DNA of 64,000 bases from Acanthaster planci (Eukaryota > Echinodermata > Asteroidea > Valvatida > Acanthasteridae): contig NW_019091372.1 in assembly GCF_001949145.1 (NCBI RefSeq), positions 284,117-348,116 of the forward strand, given 5' to 3'. Position numbers and translations under genes: made by a program. A model generated the notes under the pieces. It was not told where the DNA came from, ran no database searches, and was given only the letters and a program-made list of their open reading frames with translations. This document shows, piece after piece, positions 55,031 to 64,000 of the stretch; position 1 is the first letter of the stretch, and the number at the start of each line of letters is the position of its first letter.

Positions 55031-57819
55031 ATGGACACACATGCCGACGGTAAGTCATCAATCATAAGTACTCACAAGTCTCTGCAAATCTGTCAAAAGT
55101 CCATCACAAGTTAAGCCCAGTCACAAGCTGATCAAATGAACTCAGACAAAAACGCTGAAGTTCCTTTGTCACTGTTCATTTTAGTACTTGTGCCTGATGT
55201 TGTAGTGGACCCAACAACTCTGATTGACAGATCCCCTGCATAGCCACATCCACCTGTATCTGACCCTTCTAAAGGGTAGAAGATAACCTTTTTGGTGTCT
55301 CGTTTACATGTGCATGTAATATGGCACGCTAGCAATTAACAGTTTTTGAACAAGAGCTTGCCAGTCAGAACATCCTGAACTCCAAAACTGTGTTAAAACC
55401 GATTTTCAATTAACACCAGCCCAGCATCATAGATACTGAGGGATTTGAATTTATACCAGAGTTTTTGCAGTGTAAATCACAGCACTTTCCAACCTAAGCA
55501 TCTCATCCAATGCCACCAAAATTCCGACGCCAGTCTGCACCGTTAACCCCAGCAAAGAACGACAACATATTATGGTACCTATACAGCGCCTCTGTCTTGG
55601 CACCCGCACGCCTAGCCAGTTCCGAATTCCAAAGCACACAGAATATACACATCCGGATTTCCGATAAGCACCTCCCTACATGTTCCCCAATACAAAGCTT
55701 ATTACGCGGGGCATGTCTGGGCCCCAAAGTTTGTTGTGGTTTGGGTCTGTATACACACTCACCTGACCCATATCAATGCACTTGATGCACACCAAACAAT
55801 GCTATTGTTGTATCTGCTACAGAACTGAAGTTTAAAGTCTTCCCCTTAATCAGATTGTGGAAAGACCTAAAGACTACAGGAAGACTGCAAAAGCACTAGG
55901 GAAGCCAAAGATGCTGGTACTTAGCCAGATAGGACAAAGGCCTTATCTCCAACTCAGATAACAAAAGGTGATTGTAATAAGTAAACAAACAAACCTATGA
56001 GGTATAACACATACAAAGCTGTGCTGTATCTACAGAAAATCTACAGCAACTCCAGAAAAGAAAAGGCTTTGATGAGTCATCTCCTTTGGCAGAGAGCCAA
56101 AAATAATAAAGTTTGTTTCAATATGATCTTAACACGGTTTATGTAATGTGCCTGATTATGAGCTAAAATAGAACCCATTTTGACAGGTATGTTTAAGTAC
56201 ATGTATGTTGCGAGTTACAGCTCCACATTTTGGTATGGAGGCAAGCTTAACGCTCCTCTTCGGGAGTGACGTGAAGTTGTGAAAAACTCACCTCTGCGTT
56301 TCAGAAATGTGCCTCGCTTAGAATCATCTCATACCACCTTCATTCTCTTCATTCGCTCTGTCTAATGAATATTCAGAGCTGGTAGCATGCAGTTTTAACA
56401 GTCACAGGTCAACTCCTGCATATGTACAACACGAGTAAAAAAATATCATTACCTTCGTCTCTGTTTTTCAAATTTACACATAATTTTTCTTAAAAGTGAC
56501 CATTCTCTATTTTCCAGAACTGACACTTTAACTCATCAGAATCAAATGATTCCAATCCTTCTGCATTTTTAACAAAAAGCTTTTTAGATCATTGATGGTT
56601 GCTATGCCCCTGATTTCAAAATGTGTCACTCCCTGAGAAAACCCTTCAATGTTCCCTGGCAACGGCCGGAACTTCCCTAATAACCATCTCCGAACTTCTG
56701 ACATCCTCATTAACTGCCTGTACAGTTATAAATCACATGAATTCTCTCTCTGCTTCAGAATTTTGAAAACGGTTGTCCCCGGTAAAGATTCCAACGATAG
56801 AGTTGATGAACCACAAAACTCACAGGGCCATTTGGATAATTTGGGATTCATCCCTCCAAACTTGACAGGTTTACCAAAATCACAAAGCAACACCTTTGTC
56901 TTTTTTTTTTCCAATATGTTAATGAATTTGGACGACCATACTGACACTGAAAATCTAAATTTTAATTCCTCGTAAAAAGAAAACCACTTTGAGAAACAAA
57001 CCACATTTTTATTATTACTCGTACCGGTACATGTCTGCTGGCATAAAAAGATAATACAACAGCAGTCAACAAATAAAATTATGTGACATTTCCATATTGG
57101 CAGGTGGAATTCTTGACAATGAAAAGAAAACCACAAAGGCTGCGAGTCAAAGCAACCACAACTGGGGGGGGGGAGGAGAACAGAAAAGAAATCCATAAGA
57201 ATTGGAAAATCCACAGCATTTTTTATTGAACGCGATCTGGTAATAGAACCAGCCATTCCTTTGAGATACCAGTATGATCCATCGAAACAAGGAACAGGCC
57301 TCCAGATCATTACTGACAGCAAGAAACCTATTTTTCAACAGGCATTTCCCAAGTGCATTTTTGAACCAGAACACAGTTCCTTTTGTTGTGAACTAAATGC
57401 CACAGATGGGGCAAACTGAGAAATCCCAAATTTCTTTATGCTCTTTGAAATTGACAAGTGAAAATACATGTAAATAATATCATTAGTCAAAAAATTAATT
57501 TGTACTGCAATCCTCTCCATTTCCGTAATAAAAGCAACCTACGTTTATTCTCAATCTGGACAGAATTTGAAGTTTAATCATAAAACCATAAACAGGGCAA
57601 CAATGGAGAAGAAAGTTTGACACCATTATAGAAAATTGAACACACACAATGTGATGAGCAGACCAATAAGAGAGCCTTTGAGCTCACTACATGTACATCC
57701 ATATGTATTTAGCCACCGTGGAAGAACCTTTCCTCATGATTTGGCCGAAGTGCGCACAGAAGACAACTTTTAATGGAGTTCGCCCAAATAAATGATCAAT
57801 ATAAGTCAGCATACTTCAC

Positions 57820-58210
57820 TCAGCATCTTATGCCTCATTTTGACAGAGCAGGCTGCCAGAGGGCAAGCGGGAGAGAAAACGCTTTTCCAATTGAGCCGTG
57901 CAGAGGCTGTGACTGCTTGAATGCGTCCAGGAGACTGTTTGAACAATAGCTGAGCAGATGGAACGACGGTTTGGGGCATCAAAGCCAAGCTCAGGCCTAT
58001 TCTGTGGCCAGACAAAAGCGGCCGTATGGCGCTATTGTGTTGGGGCATAGGTGCTCGAACCTCCCTACGTCAGAGGAAGGAACTCACTGTGATTAGATTT
58101 CCTCCTGATTGGAGCTTTCAAGATCTTTTGCAGGAGGCGGATTATTTTCTTTCGTTTGATCCTTCACATCTCTCGCATCATACATGGACAATGTGTGCCG
58201 CATTTTTTAT
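57820..58210. promoter_or_regulatory. Candidate conserved non-coding island with inverted Sox-like sites
   Basis: A high-complexity, non-repetitive stretch with ACAATAGC (57943-57950) and its exact inverse GCTATTGT (58031-58038), plus CAGATGG and GATTAG words. ORFs here are short and unconvincing. Confidence 0.28.
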
Positions 58211-58904
58211 GCAAAACTGAAAAGGGGACATGGAGTGGATAAAAGTAGAATTTAAAAAATAATACTATAAAAGTGCACGATGTACACGTGTACATTATGT
58301 AATCAAGGCAACATTTAATCAACATTAAAATGTTGGTCAAAATCAATCCAACCTTACAAACCAATTATTGTTGAAACATGCTTTGGGATAATGGGAAATC
58401 TTCGACTCAGAACCAACAATATCCTTTTAGTTTTTGGTTATTTGTCATCCCAACAAATAATTCAAGTAAGTTATTATTTCATCAATTATCACCTCAACTG
58501 TACAGTACTTTCCAAATTCTATAATTAAACTTTACTATGAATTTCAAGACTTGAGAAAAAACTGCAGAGAACCTGCATTCACAAATAACATTATCTAGGG
58601 CAACTGCAGTGTAGCTGGTACAGTAACATAACTGAAAAGTGGCCTGGCAATTGAAATTGCCATGGCAGGGTCCAAACTGCACATTCCTACAGGTCTACAT
58701 GAGAGGTGACCAAAATATTGTACTTTGAACACCTACGGGGACTGAACGTGTTTGCACTTAAATTGCACTTTTAACACCGTCCGTCAGCCCCCCCCCAACT
58801 GGGTTTGCACTGAGCATAGGCCAAGCTAACAAATGTTTTCCAATAATTACACACTAATATCACAGATGTCAGATGAATTAGTCCAAATTTGGTGAAATTG
58901 TGTT

Positions 58905-59190
58905 AGGAGTGCTCTGCCGTGCTGCTAAAGCGTGCTGATTCGATCACGGGCCGGGCCGGATGCTAAATGCAAGCGCCCAGCCAGAAACGGGACCTCCGAA
59001 AATTGGCCAGGAATTGACGGCGATGGCGTGTGACAGACGCTTGGTTTTTCTTTGGACAACTGGCTTTCTTAAGCCATTGTCAGGCGGGGAAACGTCGCAA
59101 GTACAAACGCCCTCGGGCTTGCAAGACTTAATTATGTGCAAGCGGCTTCATCAGGCACAATTTGGCCTAGGTTTTAACGTCATGTAGGCA
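58905..59190. promoter_or_regulatory. Candidate conserved non-coding island with a Sox-site hairpin
   Basis: GC-richer than its flanks, with ATGCTAAATGCAAG (Oct-like), TTAATTA and an inverted pair GACAACTGGCTT (59055) / AAGCCATTGTC (59071) separated by four bases. Confidence 0.3.
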
Positions 59191-59798
59191 AGCTCTGAAT
59201 AAACAATAACATCGTTTATTGAACATGAAAAAGGGAATTTTTCCAGATTCCATGTTTAATACAGATTGCCGAAACAAAAAGTGCACGGTGGCTGATGTGC
59301 ACTGAAGATCCTAAACTCCAATCTCCAAGAACTCTCTGATGGCAAATGACAACTTGTTTTCTTGATTTGCGTCAACTTCAAGAAAGTGGTGCCTTTTCAC
59401 AGGTGTACATGCACTTATCCCACCAAATTAAAATGCACTATACATGTACATGCATAAAACCCCAAATTGGCAAGTGGAAGATTTCAAAGCAGACTGCCAA
59501 TGAAGTTAATCAGATGACGACTTAAATAACAGGTACATGTACATGTAAGATCCAGCCACTTCAGGGTAAGTTCAGTTTAAAAGAGGCTGGAGTTTGGAGA
59601 ACTATCGGTTCCACAGAGTGTTCCTTCTCTGTACCGCAGCCTCACGAACCTCGGACCTGCAGATCCTGGAAATTTTATATAGACACTTGCGCCGCACAAT
59701 GTACTACAATGTAATCATTTACATGTACCCCTTAAAATCAACAAAGTATTTCCTGCCGAAGGTCACTGCCCTTTTCACAAGTTTGTATGCTCAAGTAG

Positions 59799-59974
59799 AA
59801 TATGGGCAATTCACAATAGCGCGCCTCCAAGAGTTTTCAACGCGCAGGCCAATCACAATGCGCGAAATTTGTCGACTCTTTCCAAACACGCATTGCGTCG
59901 ACAAATTTCACGCATTGCGATTGGCCAATGCAATGCAAACTCTTGGAGGCGCAGTATTGTGAAACGCCCGTATT
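59799..59974. mobile_element. Foldback MITE carrying CCAAT boxes, copy 2
   Basis: Same family as 36117-36298, sharing the CACAATAG and CCTCCAAGAGTTT words, GGCCAATCACAATGCGCG and GTCGACAAATTT blocks, and the terminal CGCCCGTATT. The arms pair over most of the 176 bp. Confidence 0.92.
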
Positions 59975-62018
59975 ACCGACCGGCATGTATTGGCAAGTTG
60001 CCCAGTCCAAAGTATGAACGGCACAGCAAAAAACGGCAGTCCACAGGATATCTGCTGTACAAATGTATGAGTACGCCAAGTTCAATGTACTTTCTATTTT
60101 GCACTGATGGTCTATGAGAAACGTCTTTGGCTTTTCAGTTCTGGGACAAAGGGTCCACGATTTGAAACAGTTCTTTTTTCTTCTTCCAATCTGTAGTTTA
60201 TCTGCCCCAAGCTGAAGTACACCCCCAATAGCCAAAAAGAAAGACAGGTGGTTACAGGTGGGTTCTTGCACACGTCTTGCGTGTACACAATACCATACAT
60301 GTACATGTACATGCCGGAGTAAATTAGTTATGCGTACCCAGCATGCTCCGCGTCAAACACGCACATACATGTACTTGCATGCCTCATGGCGCCTATACAG
60401 TTAGTACTAAAAAAAAACCACACCCTCTTTTGTTCCGCTCAGAGCAGATAACTAATCTGTCTTGAAACACCAGGGCTGCTCACTTTTACATGCATGCTTC
60501 CTACAGTAACATACATTGTGTACTTGTGGGTCTGAGGACTCAATTATTGAAGTTCCTGTTCAATTTGGCTGTATATGTACGGCTTGTACCTACGGTTGTC
60601 TCAACAGAATGGTCAGCTTTTTCAACTTTTATGTCTGCAGATGGTCAGAGAGCCTCCTGAGGAATTCATCATCAACTGATGTTGGGTAACAACTCCAACT
60701 CGGGGTACAGTCCTGCTTTCAATGGAGCGCTATTGGCCTCCTGTGTCATACCCGGCTTTCAAAGTATTGGTCCCCTGTGTCATGCCGTGTCCTAGTGCGA
60801 CAAGGCCCAGTATTTGATTGGAACGGTAGTAGGGGCTTAGGAGTCCCCCTGATGTTGACCAGGTCTCTCAGGTACTATGATCCCGGGAGAGATGCAGCCA
60901 TCCCCCCCTTCAACAAAAAAAAAAGGATTCTCGGACTTGACAGGCCCAAGAGGAAACCCCAATTCCTCAAATTACCGTGGTAACGAGTGCAATTTGGGAT
61001 TAGGCACGCTATACTCCAGAGGCCTTTATGACAGGTTCTAATATCCAACCATTTTTGCAGGCAAATACCTAAGAAAAACTCACATTGGCAGCCCCCATTT
61101 TTTTTTTTCCCCTCGTTAGTTTGGGAACTTTCAACAAAGTGGTGACAAACATGACTTTGCTGGATTCAATCGCATCACTAACACTCATCCTCATTACACA
61201 CTGCAGAGCAAAAATACTTGGGCAACACCGCCATTTGGGCAAGTCCACTTCCACTCAGGATAACCCTGTCGGAAAATAACGGCGTCAACCCACATTTACA
61301 ACATGCAAAACAGCCGCATGACAAATACTTGTATGATTGGTCGAGACGGACCTTTTGATTGACGGCTGTCATAATGCCAACTTCTCTTTTATTTTTTAAT
61401 CCTGAAATGTCCAAATTGATGGACAAGTTATACCCGGCCACATGTTCTAACTTATCCCTTTGTTTTGTATGTTGTCAGCATGACTGGAGAAGTTTTGCAC
61501 AAACACACAACTTCCCCTTCTCATATAAATATTTTGTAGGTTTGGAGCACGATCATGCCTTTCAACAAAAAGACAATTTTCAGACTGGTTCAGAGCTCTT
61601 TCATACTAGGGTACTGTCCCATATTCTGTCATTGAGATGTGACACCGATGAATATAGGATATCCAATATATTTTAACTTTAAGAGAGAGAACCGATCAAA
61701 GGATACATCTAGGAAACTAACTGCAGTGTATTAAAAACATTTCCTTGTCTTTATTTTTGGGCAAATATTTCAGTGTAATATGCAAAGGAGGGGAGTTTGC
61801 AGAGATATGAAGTACCTGTTCATTTATTTCTCCAAAATGCAGTTATCCTTTTGGTGATCAGTACAACCTGGCTGGTGGAGTGAAAACAGTTTTCTGTAAT
61901 GATAAAATTGTTTGACATAAAAAACAATATTGTTTAACTTTATACATGTACTCTTAAGTCTTAAGGCTTATCAGGAGCGTTTGGCCAAGATCTGTTAAAG
62001 AAGGATATTTTGTTTCAG

Positions 62019-62219
62019 TTTGAAGCCTATTCAGATGTCCTATGTCAAAAACTGTACTTTAGATCCTGACAGAAAGAGACTTAAAAAAATTCTACGGCCA
62101 ATCAGACACAAGACCAATGTCCCAGTACCTCCAGATCCGAGAGAAATTTTTACGTTGACATTGTTTGCAACGGGGCCAGATCACTGGTCACCCCTGAAAA
62201 AATTTGACTTCCCTCACCG
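62019..62219 (+). CDS. Candidate plus-strand exon, protein unrecognised
   Basis: Acceptor GATATTTTGTTTCAG and donor CACCG|GTAAGT bound 201 nt that stay open in one frame (phase 2 in, phase 2 out), with the frame closing after the donor. The 66 residues include LDPDRKRLKKILRPIRHK, NVPVPPDPREIFTLTLFATG and PDHWSPLKKFDFPH, proline- and charge-rich and protein-like. I cannot name the family. If real, it belongs to a plus-strand gene extending beyond the window or overlapping the SoxD upstream region. Confidence 0.35.
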
Positions 62220-63180
62220 GTAAGTAGTTAAGCCCATCTTGATGAATGGAACTTTCCTGCATGATCAGGGGGGGAAATGATATTGATCAGGCAAAATATC
62301 AATCAAAGTGAACTTTAGATGAATTTGTTGTACATGTATATGTAGACTTGGGTGGGGGGGGTGGGGTAGGGGTAAAACCATGTGTGGATTATCCTCAAAC
62401 TTGCCACTGATTACTTTGGCAAACTGTCTGGGCTCCCAATTTGTGATCTTAATCATTTTGCCTTTTCCAAAGAGAGAAACAACAACATATATTGAAAACA
62501 AAGTAACTTTGATTGAATTTAGAACACATATTATTGTATATTTATTTGTTTTAATGTACATGTAAATTGTATTCACAATTCTGCCCCTGGCGGCGAGGAA
62601 TACAGTTAAAATAAATAAACCATTCATAATAATATGTTGGTCACTAGAGTGTGCGCCAGACATCAACCGATCCGGGTCTACTGAGATGACCCAGATTACA
62701 ATTTTCTTTTTTAAACCACAGGTAACACAACTTCTGAAAATCCTATTTTTTAGGTAGATTTCTCTAGTCATTTCTACTTAATTCTTCTTTTTCACACAAT
62801 TTTTTTTAATTCTTTTTTCCACAAATGCTACAGGAAAGGATGAAAATTTACGAAATTGTGCACAGCTGAGGGACATAATGGCTGATTTGGCTCCCTGATA
62901 GTGCCCTGTGCTTATAAGTGGCTAAATATGTGCATGCAGAGTACCAGTACCAGCAGTTGTACTGAGATAAAGAGCCTGGGGCATTCTGTCAAGCCTTACA
63001 AATCTTTTATTGCTCACATCATGGCATCACAGTTAGACTTGCCCAGATTCATGAACTTGTAGGGATCTTTAACTCTATATTGAGGGACTAGGATATTTTG
63101 ACAAGTGCAGTGTCTTTGATGCACAAAGGCCACTGACCAGATTGTTCAGCTAGAAATTACACCATTTACATGTATGGGAA

Positions 63181-63637
63181 TAGGCTGCAGACACTAGCTG
63201 GTGGCTTCCATACACCACTAGCCAGCGGCTTCCACTGGCCACTAGCCACTGGCTTCCACTGGCCTTTAGCCAGTGGCTTCCATAGGCTGTTAGCCAGTGG
63301 CTTTGTAGGGCACGAGCCAGTGGCTTCCAGAGGCTGCTGGCCAGTGGCTTCACAGGCACAAAGCTAGTGGCTTCCAAGCGTTGCTAGCCAGTGACTTCCA
63401 TAGGCTGCTAGCAAATGGCCTCCTTAGGTTGCTAGCCAGTAGCTTTCATCTGCTGGCCAGTGGCTTCCTTAGGCTGCTAGCCAGTGGATTCCTTCGGTCA
63501 CTAGCCAGTGGCTTTTTAGATCGCTAGCCACTGGCTTTCATAGGTCACTAGCCAGTGGCTTTCATAGGCCACTAGCCCGTGGCTTTATTAGGTCACAAAC
63601 CAGTGGCCTCCATGGGCTGCTGGCCAGTGGCTTCCTT
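63181..63637 (+). repeat. 24-bp minisatellite, about 19 copies
   Basis: The unit is approximately CACTAGCCAGTGGCTTTCAT plus AGGT, diverged by 10-25 percent between copies. GCCAGTGGC and its near-inverse GCCACTGGC alternate. Not coding. Confidence 0.95.
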
Positions 63638-64000
63638 CTACTAGAGGTCTTCCACATGAGCAGATTCCAAAGGCACCCATATCATGGCCAAGCACTTCGA
63701 ATGAATGGCCTGGGCTTGTAAGGCAGCCCCCTCATTAGCTGTTCCACAAGAGAATAAATTAAGCTCCAGTGCCCAACTTACAAAAGATCATTCATGCCTT
63801 ACATGTAATACCTCCGTCCGACCAGAAGAAAGCTTTGTTACATGTAGCGGTGAATGTAGTGCACACACAATGGTACCACATGTCCACAGTACCAGTAAGT
63901 CAGCAAACAAGGTTGGTGTGTACCCGCATCATGCACTAAACACAGGTAAACTGTGAACATTGAAAGTCCCCCTTACTTTACCTGAACAGCCTAATGCAGT

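Larger units (their letters stand above)
53313..64000. other. Upstream DNA, fourth part
   Basis: No recognised gene apart from the exon-like 62019-62219. Contains a SINE, an ACTCGAGTC cluster, a foldback MITE, two candidate conserved islands and the 24-bp minisatellite. The 198-codon minus ORF at 56726-57322 has no visible domain. Confidence 0.55.

Noticed and set aside
56759-56868. Plus-strand exon-like segment with strong acceptor (CTCTCTGCTTCAG)
   Set aside because: The donor is weak (CAG|GTTTAC) and its phase (2 in, 1 out) does not join to the 62019 exon; no homology.
56726-57322. 198-codon minus-strand ORF
   Set aside because: Longest non-repeat frame in the upstream DNA, but Cys/Phe/Trp-rich without domain pattern, no good start context, crosses a poly-C run; likely chance.
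63795-63896. Plus-strand Cys-rich segment (SCLTCNTSVRPEESFVTC) ending at a GTAAGT donor
   Set aside because: Zinc-finger-like spacing is incomplete, the acceptor is poor and the phase does not follow the 62019 exon.

Overview
The window is animal nuclear DNA, most likely from a marine invertebrate. An echinoderm or other ambulacrarian is my best guess, and I cannot exclude a cephalochordate or lophotrochozoan. Reasons: a spliced SoxD-family transcription factor gene with large introns, tRNA-derived SINEs, small inverted-repeat DNA transposons, minisatellites, and strong over-use of the palindromes ACATGT/GTACATGTAC and ACCGGT throughout the non-coding DNA. Nothing bacterial or viral is seen, and there is no CRISPR array or rRNA gene.

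The one gene I can name is a minus-strand SoxD (Sox5/Sox6/Sox13 class) gene. Six coding exons occupy 25654 down to 8118, and every splice phase is compatible. Joined, they give 703 codons including the stop, a 702-residue protein. The order is: acidic N-terminal exon (25262-25667), long exon with a leucine-zipper/Gln-rich coiled coil and a CtBP-type PLNLS motif (22751-23687), linker exon (12055-12245), short exon with a SUMO-interaction-like IVIDLTDED (9974-10049), HMG-box exon (8845-9006) and last exon (8118-8467). Introns range from 377 bp to 10.5 kb.

Layout: 1-8117 is 3' UTR and/or downstream flank, with a 244-bp foldback element, a 26-bp triplication and an island of ATGGCGGC starts at 4.3-5.1 kb that may be the promoter or first exon of a neighbouring gene. 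8118-25667 is the recognised SoxD coding region. 25668-64000 has no recognised gene and is best read as 5' intron and upstream DNA of SoxD. It holds SINEs, hAT-like, Tigger/pogo-like and CCAAT-carrying foldback elements, two large minisatellites, several GC-richer islands with paired Sox-like, POU-like and TAAT-like sites (candidate enhancers), and three exon-like segments: a possible SoxD 5' coding exon (52127-52265), a half-CCP/sushi exon (31884-31964) and an unrecognised plus-strand exon (62019-62219).

I did not find an obviously new multi-gene system. The most useful leads are the candidate alternative SoxD N-terminus with a tandem acceptor, the SUMO-acceptor plus SUMO-binding motifs, the MORE-like POU palindrome, the Sox-site hairpin and the CCP-like exon.
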